A DNA stretch of 64,000 nt from Fontibacterium temperatum (GCA_964203055.1 CAXNKS010000001.1:521695-585694), one strand, 5' to 3'. Positions 26,199 through 36,349 are shown, numbered from the stretch's first letter. Notes: generated by a model not told the origin, from the sequence alone. A program made the numbers and translations.

Positions 26199-26612
26199 AT
26201 GAATTATTGGTTAGTAAAATCAGAACCCTCAGTATGGTCATTTAATGACCAGAAAAAAATAGGTTCTAAAGGAACTGTTTGGGATGGAGTTAGAAATTAT
26301 CAAGCTGCAAATTATTTAAAACAAATGAAATCTAATGACCTTTGTTTTTTTTATCATTCTAATGAGGATAAGAAAATTATTGGGATAGTTAAAATTATTA
26401 AACCAGCATTTATTGACCCAACAGATAAGGAAAAAAAGTTTGTGGCGGTTAAAGTTGCTTACTATAAAGACTTAATAGAGCCGGTTTCACTTGCCGATAT
26501 AAAAGAAAATAAAGAAATTTCCCACTTACCTCTTATAAAACAGAGCAGATTATCAGTAATGCCTATAGATTCAAAAAGCTGGAAAATAATATGTAAGATG
26601 GGTAGAATTTAA
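26199..26612 (+). CDS. EVE domain-containing protein
   Basis: A 137-residue protein consisting of one EVE (PUA-like) domain. The N-terminal YWLVKSEPSVWSFND, WDGVRNYQAANYLKQMK near residues 29-45 and CFFYHSNEDKKIIGIVKI near residues 50-67 are diagnostic. EVE domains bind modified bases in DNA or RNA and are frequent neighbours of tsaD in alphaproteobacteria. It lies 93 bp after tsaD and 24 bp before acs. Confidence 0.9.
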   Translation: MNYWLVKSEPSVWSFNDQKKIGSKGTVWDGVRNYQAANYLKQMKSNDLCFFYHSNEDKKIIGIVKIIKPAFIDPTDKEKKFVAVKVAYYKDLIEPVSLADIKENKEISHLPLIKQSRLSVMPIDSKSWKIICKMGRI

Positions 26613-26636
26613 AAAATAAAAGGGGATTAGGGATTA

Positions 26637-28575
26637 ATGAGCGACAAACTTTTCAAAGTGCCTGCGGATTGGGCAAAAAATTCTTATGTTAACCAATCGT
26701 CATATGAGGCCAAGTATAAAGAATCTGTTAACAATAATGAAAAATTTTGGGCGGACGAAGGAAAGCGAATTCATTGGTTTAAACCTTACACAAAAATTAA
26801 AGAAGTAATTTACAGCACAAAGAAAGTTTCCATTAAATGGTTCCATGATGGAACCACTAACGTTTCATATAATTGCATCGATAGACATTTACCAAAAAGA
26901 GCAAAACAGACTGCAATTATTTTTGAAGGAGACGATCCAAAAGAATCTAAAAATATTACCTACCAAGAATTAAGTGATGAGGTTTGCAAACTTGCAAATG
27001 GATTAAAAGAAATTGGAATTAAAAAAGGTGATCGAGTTACAATTTATATGCCAATGGTTCCGGAAGGAGTTTATGCCATGCTTGCTTGTACTCGAATTGG
27101 AGCAATTCATTCTGTGGTATTTGGCGGTTTTTCTCCAGACTCTATTGTTAACAGAATTTTAGATTGTAAATCAGAATTTGTAATTACAGCTGATGAAGGA
27201 TTACGAGGTCAAAAAGTTATTCCTTTAAAAAAAAATATTGATGAAGCATTAAAGAAATGCCCCGATGTTAAAAAATGTATTGTTCTAAAAAGAACTGGGG
27301 GCAACGTGCCTTTCGATTCAAAACGTGATGTTTGGTATCATGAGTTAACTTCTAAAATGTCAACAACATGCAAACCTGAAGAAATGAACGCGGAGGATCC
27401 ATTATTTATTCTTTACACATCAGGATCTACTGGAAAACCAAAAGGAGTTTTGCATACAACAGGTGGCTATTTAGTTTACGCTTCAATGACTCACCAATAT
27501 ATTTTTGATTATAAAGATGGAGATATTTATTGGTGCACTGCAGACATTGGTTGGGTGACAGGCCACAGTTATATTGTCTATGGTCCACTATCAAATGGAG
27601 CAACAACTTTAGTATTTGAAGGAGTTCCTAGTTATCCTGATGCAAGTCGTTTCTGGCAGGTAATTGATAAACACAAAGTAAATATTTTCTATACAGCGCC
27701 AACTGCTCTTAGAGCTTTAATGCGAGAGGGTGATGCGATGGTGAAAAAAACAAGCAGAAAATCACTTAAACTTTTAGGTTCAGTTGGTGAACCCATTAAT
27801 CCTGAAGCTTGGATTTGGTATCATAAAGTTGTAGGCGACTCTCGTTGTCCAATCGTTGATACTTGGTGGCAAACAGAAACAGGTGGAATTTTAATATCTC
27901 CTCAGCCTGGCGCTGTTGATTTAAAACCAGGATCAGCAACGAAACCATTCTATGGAATAGTTCCTGTAATTGTTGATGAAAAAGGCAAAGAATTAGATGG
28001 TTCATGCGAAGGAAGATTATGCATGAAAGAATCTTGGCCTGGTCAAATGAGAACAGTTTATGGAGACCATCAAAGATTTATTGATACTTATTTTTCACAA
28101 CATGACGGCAAATATTTTACAGGTGATGGATGTAAGAGAGATGAAGATGGATACTATTGGATTACAGGTCGAGTAGATGATGTCATTATTGTATCAGGTC
28201 ACAATCTTGGAACCGCTGAAATAGAAAGTGCATTTGTTGCTCATCCAAAGGTTGCTGAAGCTGCAGTTGTTGGCTATCCACACGATATTAAAGGACAAGG
28301 ACTTATACTGTTATGTGACTTTAAAAGTTGGTGAAACGGGCTCTGATGCTTTAACAAAAGAATTAAAAGATTTAGTTAGAAAAATTATTGGACCACTTGC
28401 AACGCCTGATCTTATTCATTTTACACCTGGTTTACCAAAAACTAGATCTGGTAAAATTATGAGAAGAATTCTTCGAAAAGTTGCTGAAAACCAATTTGAA
28501 AATCTTGGTGACACTTCAACACTTGCAGATCCAACAGTGGTGCAAAGTTTAATTGATAATAGATTAAATAAATAA
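26637..28575 (+). CDS. acs: Acetyl-CoA synthetase Acs, interrupted by a +1 frameshift
   Basis: AMP-forming acetate:CoA ligase. The first frame (26637-28334) carries the AMP-binding loop LYTSGSTGKPKGVLHT near residue 260, DTWWQTETGG near residue 407 and TGDGCKRDEDGYYWITGRVDDVI near residues 495-517. It then goes out of frame near 28302-28307. The second frame to 28575 supplies the missing C-terminal part, with the acetylatable lysine in PKTRSGKIMRR. Removing one base from CTTATAC rejoins the two as GQGL-YCYVTLKVGE, the normal Acs sequence at full length (about 645 residues). I read this as sequence error or a very recent mutation. It precedes the symporter genes that probably import acetate. 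Confidence 0.93.
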
Positions 28576-28576
28576 T

Positions 28577-28741
28577 CTAAAAGTCGTAAGTTATTCCTTT
28601 AGTCTCCCAATCTCCATAACGAGTAGGCTCTAATCCTTTTGGTCCATTAATTTCTTTTTTTTTAATTGCACTTTTATTTTTTTTTCTTTCAGAGGCTTCT
28701 TTTAAAGATTGCTCTGCGTATTTTTTAAATTTATCTGACAT
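28577..28741 (-). CDS. DUF1674/SDHAF4-like succinate dehydrogenase assembly factor
   Basis: A 54-residue reading frame. The C-terminal EINGPKGLEPTRYGDWETKG and ITYDF are the DUF1674 signature shared with the eukaryotic assembly factor SDHAF4. That protein binds flavinated SdhA and prevents damaging side reactions before complex II is assembled. The N-terminal half is lysine-rich and weakly conserved. Its start overlaps the end of the unknown gene upstream by 11 bases, so they may be co-transcribed. No sdh genes are in the window. Confidence 0.85.
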   Translation of the reverse strand: MSDKFKKYAEQSLKEASERKKNKSAIKKKEINGPKGLEPTRYGDWETKGITYDF

Positions 28742-29408
28742 TGGCATCAAGAGGTTTGAGAAGTTTTACAAAATCAACCATAATATTCTGCCACTGTACA
28801 TCCATAGAATTTATTACAATCTCTTTATCTAAATCTTTAAGCTGATCTGCAATGGGCGACCAAGAAAAAAGGGCTTCGCAACTTTTCTCAAATGGTCTTT
28901 GTTTGTAAGCCATGTGCCAATTTACTTTTTTAATTCTTTCATCAAATTCCTGAATAGATTTATTTTTTAATTCAATCTCAAGGCCAAAGGGCAGCTGATC
29001 TTCTAAAATTTTTTTAAAAAATGAGTCTGCATGTGTAATAATGCTTCTGTCTTGCTTGTTGTAAATGTAGGAAAATGTAAATAGCAACAAATCTTGAACC
29101 GAAACTAAATAAATATTCCATCTTGCAATATTCACTGATGTTCCAAAGGGCACATCATTTAATGATTTATAAAAATTAATTCCTCCCATTCTAGTTCTTA
29201 AATATCCATAAAGAGTAAACTGAGACACAAAAGCAGATTTATTGCTTATAAAATTTCTAAGATCGTCAAAATTTGTGATTTTTTTTTCCCCTAAAAATGT
29301 TTTTTTTGCAGGGTCTATTAAAAAATCTTTAAATACACCTTGTACTTGTTTGACCATATTTTTTGGATCAAATTGCAGGAAAATATTGAATTTTTGGAAA
29401 AATTTCAT
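28731..29408 (-). CDS. Conserved protein of unknown function
   Basis: About 225 residues, counted from the ATG at 29408 (MKFFQKFNIFLQF); six more residues are possible upstream. No transmembrane helix, signal peptide or motif I recognise. The protein is rich in aromatic residues (for example RMGGINFYKSLND and NIARWNIYLVSVQDLLLFTFSYIY) and looks soluble and mostly helical. It is divergent from the DUF4212 symporter subunit across 57 bp and overlaps the SDHAF4-like gene. I can say no more about its function. Confidence 0.6.
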   Translation of the reverse strand: MKFFQKFNIFLQFDPKNMVKQVQGVFKDFLIDPAKKTFLGEKKITNFDDLRNFISNKSAFVSQFTLYGYLRTRMGGINFYKSLNDVPFGTSVNIARWNIYLVSVQDLLLFTFSYIYNKQDRSIITHADSFFKKILEDQLPFGLEIELKNKSIQEFDERIKKVNWHMAYKQRPFEKSCEALFSWSPIADQLKDLDKEIVINSMDVQWQNIMVDFVKLLKPLDANVR

Positions 29409-29465
29409 CTTTACTAATAAATACAACTCAATTAGTGTTTAATCAAATAAACAAAGGGGGAAACA

Positions 29466-29735
29466 ATGGCTACACCAAAACAAGAAGCCCATTGGCAGAA
29501 AACTAAAGGTTTAATGTTTATAACCTTAGCAATCTGGTTCTTTTTCTCAACAGTAGTCTTCATGTTTGCAGCAGATTTAAACACTGCAAGCTTCTTAGGT
29601 TATAAATTAGGATATTATATGACAGCGCAAGGCTCGATGCTCGCGTTTATCATATTAATTTTCTGGTCAAATAGCCGACAAGAAAAAATTGACAGAGAAT
29701 TTGGTTTCTCTGATGAAGATAGGGAGGAAGACTAA
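29466..29735 (+). CDS. DUF4212 small subunit of a sodium:solute symporter
   Basis: An 89-residue membrane protein with two helices (about residues 14-36 and 45-66) and an acidic C-terminal tail. The N-terminal HWQKTKGLMFITLAIWFFFS and FLGYKLGYYMTAQGSMLAF are typical of DUF4212, the small partner always found before VC_2705-type sodium:solute symporters. AAGGGGG, a strong ribosome site, precedes the ATG. It lies two bases before the large subunit. Confidence 0.93.
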   Translation: MATPKQEAHWQKTKGLMFITLAIWFFFSTVVFMFAADLNTASFLGYKLGYYMTAQGSMLAFIILIFWSNSRQEKIDREFGFSDEDREED

Positions 29736-29737
29736 CA

Positions 29738-31649
29738 ATGGCTAAAACTTCAAAACAATTTATCCAAGATCTACCTAAAATCTACGGTACGTATACCGGA
29801 GGTTTCTTGGTGTTCATCATATTGATGGGCGTCCTTGAAAAAATGGGAGTGTCTGGAAGAAACATTGGACTAGCGTTTGTGGGTTTCACAATTTTCATCT
29901 ATGCGTTGATTGGTTGGATCTCAAGAACGACTGATGTTGATGAATACTACTTAGCAGGAAAAAAAGTTCCAACAGTGTTTAACGGAATGGCAACTGCGGC
30001 TGACTGGATGTCAGGTGCGTCTTTCGTTGCAATGGCAGGCGGAATCTACTTTGGTGGATATACCTACATGGCATTCTTAATTGGTTGGACTGGTGGATAC
30101 GTGTTGGTATCAACTCTTCTTGCTCCATATCTTAGAAAATTTGGATGTTACACAGTTCCAGATTTTATTGGAGCTAGATACGGTGGAAACCTTGCACGAT
30201 TCTGCGCGGTATTAATTCTATTAATTGCATCATTTACTTATGTGACTGCACAAATCACAGCAACTGGAAGCATTGCACAGAAAGCTTTAAGTACGCCAGC
30301 TTTCCCAGTGTCATTTGAATTTGGTTGTTGGACAGGTTTAATTACAATTCTACTTTGCTCTATGCTTGGTGGAATGAGATCTGTTACTTGGTCGCAAGTT
30401 GCACAGTATATTGTGTTAATTATAGCTTACTTGAGTTCCTATCTTCTGGATATCTTGGAAATACAATTTCGGAGTATTCCCACATATAATGTTAGGAGAT
30501 GAGGTACAAAGACTTGCCGCACTTGAACAACAATATGGACTTACGAAGCATACTAAAGATGTCATGGATGCTGCCAAAATACCAAGTGATGCACTTGGAA
30601 ATGCTACATCGCTTAAATACATTGTAGGCGGTCACTCAGCAGTTCCTGCAGGTCACGAAGTTGCTTGGAGATATATTTCTCTTGCAATTTGTATGATGGT
30701 CGGCACAGCGTCTTTACCTCACATTTTAATGAGGTACTTCACAACTCCTACTGTAACTTCAGCTAGAAGATCTGTTGGTTGGTCACTATTCTTCATTGGA
30801 TTGCTTTATTTATCAGCACCAATGCTTGCAACAGTGTCTAAAATCAGCTTGATGGATCCTAATTTACCTACAGCTATTATTGGAAAGAAAATTTCTGATG
30901 TAATGGCAATCGAGTGGGTGAAAAACTGGGTAGCAGTTGGTCAGGTGAGGATTGTAGACTTTAACAATGATGGCATTCTGCAATTAAGCGAATGGTTCAT
31001 GAATGAAGACGTGGTTGTTCTTGCAACTCCTGAAATAGCAGGTCTTCCATACGTGATCTCTGGACTTGTTGCTGCCGGTGGATTAGCTGCCGCGATGTCA
31101 ACTGCGGATGGTCTAATTCTTGCTATGGCTAATGCAGTGTCTCACGACATCTACTACAAAATGATTGATCCAAAAGCTTCAGTGCAAAAAAGATTAATCG
31201 TTGCTCGAGTTCTTTTAGTTGTACTTGGGTCGCTTGCTGCCATTATGGCATCATTCAGACTTACAGGTATCTTAGGAGCCGTTGCGTGGGCGTTTGACTT
31301 TGCAATGTCTGGATTGTTCTTCCCACTTGTACTTGGTGTATGGTGGAAGAGAGCAACTCGATCTGGTGCAATCGCTGGAATGCTTTGTGGTCTTATCGCT
31401 GGATTTGCTTACCTAACTTGGGTTGGCGTTCCGAATAAGGACATAACGTGGTTCATGGGTGCAACACCTTGGAAAGACATTCACTGGATATTTGTAGACA
31501 ACTTACGATTTGGTATTCCTGGAGCTTTAGTTAGCTTGATTGCCATGGTTACTGTAAGTTTGGTTACAAAACCAGAATCAAAAGCGGTTATGGACATGAT
31601 TGATGAAGTGAGAATAGCTTCAGGCAAAACTGTCGTAAGGCATGCTTAA
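29738..31649 (+). CDS. Sodium:solute symporter (VC_2705/ActP-like), interrupted by a +1 frameshift
   Basis: Large subunit of an acetate- or monocarboxylate-type SSS transporter with about 13 helices. The first frame (29738-30502) has VDEYYLAGKKVPTVFNGMATAADWMSG split around residue 65-90 and ends after WSQVAQYIVLII. The second frame continues to 31649 with AAAMSTADGLILAMANAVSHD. Removing one base at about 30433-30436 joins them as IIAYL-(V/I)P-FWISWKYNFGVFP, which matches family continuity. A hydrophilic insert with NNDGILQLSEW near residues 405-420 is EF-hand-like and typical of this subfamily. With acs next door, acetate is the likely substrate. Confidence 0.9.
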
Positions 31650-31662
31650 ATAAAACTTTTTC

Positions 31663-31689
31663 TCAAGGGGCGATTTATTCGCCCCTTGA
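31663..31689 (+). terminator. Intrinsic terminator after the symporter operon
   Basis: TCAAGGGGCGA and its exact complement form an 11-bp stem with a 5-base loop, 14 bases after the symporter stop. A short pyrimidine-rich tail (ACTTTCTT) follows. Confidence 0.85.
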
Positions 31690-31715
31690 ACTTTCTTAAA
31701 AAAATTTTCTAAATT

Positions 31716-32051
31716 ATGCCAGTCTGGGTTCTTGTTCTTGATTATGTAATGGGAATGATTATGTGGACGCTTATTGGTAGAACGGCGATGAATATTTTTC
31801 AAAGAGAAGACTCTAATTTCTTTTTTATGAAAATGTTCGTGAAATTTACAAATCCAATTATTAAACCTTTTAGTATTATAACTCCAAGTTTTATCATTGC
31901 TCCTTTAGTGCCACTTTATGTTGCTTGGTTTTTTTATATGTTCAGATTTTATTTTATGCCTTGGGCTCTAGGCTATTCAGTAATGGGTATGCTTTCTTTT
32001 CCATTGGAGAGTGAATTTACTCAAGTCTTCTTAACTTTGTTTAAAAAATAA
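31716..32051 (+). CDS. Small membrane protein, possibly YggT-like
   Basis: A 111-residue protein with a hydrophobic N-terminal helix, a central NPIIKPFSIITPSF near residues 47-60, and a second long hydrophobic region (62-95). The motif of a conserved N-P followed by K-P-F and a proline, between two hydrophobic stretches, recalls YggT domains (TDP-x-RPFRRIIPP), but the match is loose. It lies 27 bp after a terminator and ahead of rpe, so it may begin a new transcript. Function unknown. Confidence 0.55.
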   Translation: MPVWVLVLDYVMGMIMWTLIGRTAMNIFQREDSNFFFMKMFVKFTNPIIKPFSIITPSFIIAPLVPLYVAWFFYMFRFYFMPWALGYSVMGMLSFPLESEFTQVFLTLFKK

Positions 32052-32098
32052 TTATAAAAAAACGTTTTAAATTCCTTAAATTCATTTAATTGTGTGCT

Positions 32099-32755
32099 GT
32101 GGCACAAAATATAAAAATATCACCATCTATTCTATCAGCTGATTTTAGTATTCTAGGCGATGAAATTAAAAGTTTAGAACAAGCTGGCGCAGATTTAATT
32201 CACATTGATGTTATGGACGGCCACTTTGTTCCAAATATTACAATGGGACCTCCTATTATTAAGATGGTTAGAAAATGCACAAAACTTCCATTTGATGTGC
32301 ATTTAATGATCTCTCCTGTTGAAAAATATATTAAAGCGTTTGCAGATGCAGGCTCAGACATTATTACCATTCACCCTGAAGCAACGGATAATTTAAAAAG
32401 AGCTGTTGGCACAATTAAATCTTTGGGAAAAAAAGCAGGTGTTTCTTTAAATCCTAAAACACCTATTAGCGCTTTAATGGATGTTATTAATGATATTGAT
32501 CTTATTTTAATTATGAGTGTGAACCCTGGCTTTGCAGGACAAAGTTTTATGAGTGAAGTTCTTCCTAAAGTAACTGAACTTAGAAAAATGATTAACGATA
32601 AGAAACTTAAAATTGATATTGAAATTGATGGTGGAATTAACTTTGAAACTGCGCCCCTTGCAGTAAAAGCGGGTGCTAATATCTTAGTGTCTGGAACAAC
32701 TATTTTCTCTGGTTCCTTAAAAGATAATATTCAAAAATTAAGAAATTGCGCTTAA
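32099..32755 (+). CDS. rpe: Ribulose-phosphate 3-epimerase
   Basis: TIM-barrel epimerase of the pentose phosphate pathway. Seen are ISPSILSADFSILGDEI near the start, HIDVMDGHFVPNITMGP near residue 33 (metal-binding histidine and catalytic aspartate), PFDVHLMI near residue 64, MSVNPGFAGQSF near residue 140 and EIDGGINFETA near residue 175. No ATG precedes the conserved region; GTG at 32099 gives MAQNIKISPS, with TTG at 32090 as an alternative. It is immediately followed by the heparinase-like gene. Confidence 0.95.
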   Translation: MAQNIKISPSILSADFSILGDEIKSLEQAGADLIHIDVMDGHFVPNITMGPPIIKMVRKCTKLPFDVHLMISPVEKYIKAFADAGSDIITIHPEATDNLKRAVGTIKSLGKKAGVSLNPKTPISALMDVINDIDLILIMSVNPGFAGQSFMSEVLPKVTELRKMINDKKLKIDIEIDGGINFETAPLAVKAGANILVSGTTIFSGSLKDNIQKLRNCA

Positions 32756-34408
32756 GTGTCCAATCTCAATACATTTAATCTTTATCTTTTATCTTTAAAA
32801 AAAAGCTTTCAAGATCGATTAAGGGAGAAAAAATTTAAAAGTTCAAATTATAATGTTTCATTAGGCGGTATTCAGCCTCATCGAATTTACGAATCCTCTA
32901 ATATATTTTTAATTCAAGATCTTATTAATCATGATCCCATTATCCTCAATAGTGTCAGAAAATTTACAACTAATGTTTGGAAAATCACTAATTTAGAAGA
33001 CGATAAAATAAAAAAACTTCATAATTTTTCCTGGCTGCCGGCGCTAAATATTAAAACTGAAAAAGAACTAGGCTGCTTAATTATTGACCAATGGATCAAT
33101 AATTTTTCAAATTATAATGAAAAATATTGGACGCTTGATATCGTAACCATGCGTTTAATATATTGGATCTCAAGCTACGAGATTATTTTTAAAAACAGTG
33201 ATCTTATTTTTAGAAGCAAAGTTATTAATAATATTGTCAAACAAACCAAACATTTATTTAAAAATATCAGCTTAATTAGTGGTGGTGTTGATAAAATAAA
33301 ATCTCTTGCAGCACTAATTTTAGTTGGAAATTCCTTTGAACAGTATGAAGAATATACTCAATATGGGCTTAAAAATTTAGAAGATGAACTTGGAAATTTT
33401 GTTAATAAAGATGGATTTGTCAAAAGCAAAAACCCTGAAGATTTATTTTGGACTTTATATTTTTTAGTTCTCATTAGAGAATGGTTAACATTATCTAGAA
33501 AACAAACCCCTGCTTTTATAAATATTTATATAAATTCTCTTGGTATTTGTTTTAAGTTTTTAAGATTTTCAAACGGAGATCTGCCTCTTTTTAACGGCGC
33601 TAATCAAATTAATACTGAAAAATTTTATGAGTTTTTAGAATCTAGAGGTTATGAATTTGAAAGTATGGAAAATATTTTTTGTGGTTATGCAAAAATTAAA
33701 TCAAAGAAAATTGAATTATTTATAGATGCTAATAACCCCTCTTCCATGCTGCATTCAAGAAATTATCAAGCAGGGCCATTGTCATTTGAACTTGCATCAA
33801 ATGGTGTAAAATTTATCTGCAATTCTGGATCAGGTAAAAATCTTGGTGAAGAATTATCTTATTTAAGCTCATCAACTGCAGCACATTCAACAGTTACAAT
33901 TAACGATACCTCGTCTTGTATATTTCAAAAGAATGCTTTGATTAGAAAATATTTTGGAAATTCTCTCATTGAAAAACATAATATTTTTAAGCAAGAATTT
34001 AAAAATGATAAAGAATTTATTCAATGCATTGTTGGTCATGATGGTTATGAAAAAAGATTTAAAATATTGCACGAACGACAAATCACTTTATTTAAATTAA
34101 AAAATCACATTGAGGGAATTGATAGTCTAAAATGCAAAAACCTAGAGAATAAAAATTTAACTTTTAGTGTAAGATTTCATATTCACCCCGATATTCGCAT
34201 CACCAAAACCATGGGGAATGATATTCTGCTTAGCTCAAGCGGTGGTGAGGGTTGGATATTTAGAAGCCCTCAAATACCGACTAAAATTGAGAAGAATCTT
34301 TATTTTGGTAACTCAGACAATATTAAGGAAACCTCATTTATTCTGCTTGAGGGGAATGTAGAAAATGAGAACACTAATATTATTTGGCATCTAGAAAAAG
34401 CCAAATAA
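32756..34408 (+). CDS. Heparinase II/III-like protein
   Basis: A 550-residue protein starting with GTG directly after the rpe stop. The N-terminal half is an alpha-helical domain resembling alginate-lyase toroids (WLPALNIKTEKE, then FWTLYFLVLIREWL near residue 236). The C-terminal half matches the heparinase II/III domain: LFIDANNPSSMLHSRNYQAGPLSFELASNG near residues 320-350, with HSTVTINDTSSCIF near residue 378. Such genes sit conservatively between rpe and purH in alphaproteobacteria, and a polysaccharide- or peptidoglycan-directed role is possible but unproven. There is no obvious signal peptide. Confidence 0.82.
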   Translation: MSNLNTFNLYLLSLKKSFQDRLREKKFKSSNYNVSLGGIQPHRIYESSNIFLIQDLINHDPIILNSVRKFTTNVWKITNLEDDKIKKLHNFSWLPALNIKTEKELGCLIIDQWINNFSNYNEKYWTLDIVTMRLIYWISSYEIIFKNSDLIFRSKVINNIVKQTKHLFKNISLISGGVDKIKSLAALILVGNSFEQYEEYTQYGLKNLEDELGNFVNKDGFVKSKNPEDLFWTLYFLVLIREWLTLSRKQTPAFINIYINSLGICFKFLRFSNGDLPLFNGANQINTEKFYEFLESRGYEFESMENIFCGYAKIKSKKIELFIDANNPSSMLHSRNYQAGPLSFELASNGVKFICNSGSGKNLGEELSYLSSSTAAHSTVTINDTSSCIFQKNALIRKYFGNSLIEKHNIFKQEFKNDKEFIQCIVGHDGYEKRFKILHERQITLFKLKNHIEGIDSLKCKNLENKNLTFSVRFHIHPDIRITKTMGNDILLSSSGGEGWIFRSPQIPTKIEKNLYFGNSDNIKETSFILLEGNVENENTNIIWHLEKAK

Positions 34409-34432
34409 AAATCGTATACCCAATACTCCTTC

Positions 34433-35992
34433 ATGCAACTGATTAAAATTAAAAAAGCCTTAATCTCTGTTTCTGATAAAACAAATCTAAAAGAAGTTCT
34501 CGAATGTTTACAAGCAAACAATGTTGAAATTATCAGCACCGGCGGCAGCTATAAATTTATAAAAGATCTTGGTTTTAAATGTACTGAAATTTCAGAATAT
34601 ACAAAATTTCCTGAAATATTAGATGGTAGACTTAAAACATTGCACCCAAAAATTCATGGAGGTCTTCTTGCTAAAGCTGACGATAAAGAACACCAAGATC
34701 AAATCAAAAAAGAAGGTATAGATTTTATAAATTTACTGATTGTTAATCTTTATCCATTTGAGAAAAAGCTTTTAGAAAAAGCAGACTTTGACACGATGAT
34801 TGAAAATATCGACATAGGTGGTCCTGCCATGGTTAGATCTTCGGCCAAGAATTTTAAATTTACAACGGTTATATCAAGCACCGATCAATATTCAGATTTA
34901 ATAAATGAATTAAATAATAATAAAGGATCAACCTCTTTTGAATTTAGAAAAAAACTTGCAACCGATGCTTTTCTTGAAACCGCTTATTACGACTCTGTAA
35001 TATCTAATTGGATGAATGATTTAAGAGATAATAAATTTCCAAAAAAAATTACAATAGCAGGTCAACTCAAAGATAAATTAAGATATGGAGAGAACCCACA
35101 TCAGCAAGCCTCTGTTTATAAAATAAATTATAAAAATGATTTCTTATCCAAGATAAAACAAATCCAAGGAAAAGAGCTTAGCTACAATAATTATTTAGAT
35201 ATGTATTCAGCGGTATCCATATCTAAAGAGTTAGGAGAAAATGGCAGTTCTTGCGTTATCGTTAAACACAACAATCCTTGCGGCTGTGCTATCGCAGAAA
35301 ATGCCCTTAAATCCTACGAATTAGCCCTTTCTAGCGATCCTATCAGTGCTTTTGGGGGTATTGTCAGCTTTAATGGAGAAGTCGATGAAAAGCTTGCTAG
35401 TGAGATCACAAAAACATTCTATGAAGTGATTATTGCAAGAAGCTTTAATAAAAAAAGCTTAGAAATTTTTGAAAAGAAAAAAAACTTAAGATTAATTTCT
35501 TTAGAAAACTTTAAAGAACAAGATAAATTTTCTTACACATTTTTAGGTGATAATTTTTTAATTCAAGACAAAGATCAAATTGAAATTAATAAAAAAGAAT
35601 TAAAATTTGTAACTAAAAACAAACCAACCGATAAAGAATTAGATGATTTAATATTTGCATTTAAGGTTTGTAAATTTGTAAAATCTAATGCAATTGTTAT
35701 AGCAAAAAATAATAAGACACTTGGCATTGGCGCTGGCCAAACTAACAGATTGGCTTCTAGCAAAATTGCATGTCAAAATGCTAATGAATTTTTCAAAGAT
35801 GAAATTAAAGGAAGTGTTGCGGCATCTGATGCTTTTTTTCCATTTGCAGATGGATTAAATGAACTTATCAAGATTGGTGTTAAATGTATTATCCAGCCAG
35901 GCGGATCAATTAAAGATGATGAAGTAATTGCTGCGGCGGAGAAAGCTGGAATTGCAATGGTATTTACTGGGATTAGAAACTTTAGACACTAA
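34433..35992 (+). CDS. purH: Bifunctional AICAR formyltransferase/IMP cyclohydrolase PurH
   Basis: Performs the last two steps of IMP synthesis, 519 residues. The N-terminal MGS-like cyclohydrolase domain runs to about residue 195 (EIISTGGSYKFIKDLG, GRLKTLHPKIHGGLLAK near residue 68, ENIDIGGPAMVRSSAKN near residue 123). The C-terminal formyltransferase domain contains LRYGENPHQQASVY near residue 218, VKHNNPCGCAIAEN near residue 279, and the closing GSIKDDEVIAAAEKAGIAMVFTGIRNFRH. The 3' end overlaps phhB convergently by 11 bases. Confidence 0.97.
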   Translation: MQLIKIKKALISVSDKTNLKEVLECLQANNVEIISTGGSYKFIKDLGFKCTEISEYTKFPEILDGRLKTLHPKIHGGLLAKADDKEHQDQIKKEGIDFINLLIVNLYPFEKKLLEKADFDTMIENIDIGGPAMVRSSAKNFKFTTVISSTDQYSDLINELNNNKGSTSFEFRKKLATDAFLETAYYDSVISNWMNDLRDNKFPKKITIAGQLKDKLRYGENPHQQASVYKINYKNDFLSKIKQIQGKELSYNNYLDMYSAVSISKELGENGSSCVIVKHNNPCGCAIAENALKSYELALSSDPISAFGGIVSFNGEVDEKLASEITKTFYEVIIARSFNKKSLEIFEKKKNLRLISLENFKEQDKFSYTFLGDNFLIQDKDQIEINKKELKFVTKNKPTDKELDDLIFAFKVCKFVKSNAIVIAKNNKTLGIGAGQTNRLASSKIACQNANEFFKDEIKGSVAASDAFFPFADGLNELIKIGVKCIIQPGGSIKDDEVIAAAEKAGIAMVFTGIRNFRH

Positions 35993-36320
35993 TCATATCT
36001 ATCTTAGAGGCTAAGATAAAATCACTTAAAGAAAGTCCATTAATTGCATGAGTAAGTATATTAACTTCAGCATAACCCCAGCCAAATTTTAAATCTGGGT
36101 GATGACCTTCCTCCTCAGCAATATTTGATAACTTATTAATAAAACCTAAACTCTTTTCAAAATTAGAAAATTTATAAACTCTTGATAAATAAAATGCTTT
36201 TTTTTCATTAATTAAAACTTTCCAATCTGTTAAATATTTTAAATACTCATCAATTTGTTCTCTAGTAAATGGAGGAATATCTCCTCTGCAGGGGACACAT
36301 TTTTTTTTATGAAGATCCAT
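35982..36320 (-). CDS. phhB: Pterin-4a-carbinolamine dehydratase-like protein
   Basis: A 112-residue protein of the PCD/DCoH family. The active-site signature is EEEGHHPDLKFGWGYAEV (about residues 70-87), with a later histidine in ILTHAINGLSLSDF. An N-terminal extension with CVPCRGDIPPFTREQ contains a CxxC pair, common in bacterial homologs. No aromatic amino acid hydroxylase is in the window, so a role in molybdopterin or folate side-product recycling is equally possible. Confidence 0.88.
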   Translation of the reverse strand: MDLHKKKCVPCRGDIPPFTREQIDEYLKYLTDWKVLINEKKAFYLSRVYKFSNFEKSLGFINKLSNIAEEEGHHPDLKFGWGYAEVNILTHAINGLSLSDFILASKIDMISV

Positions 36321-36349
36321 AATTGGTTTATTATATTAGATTAGAGAAA

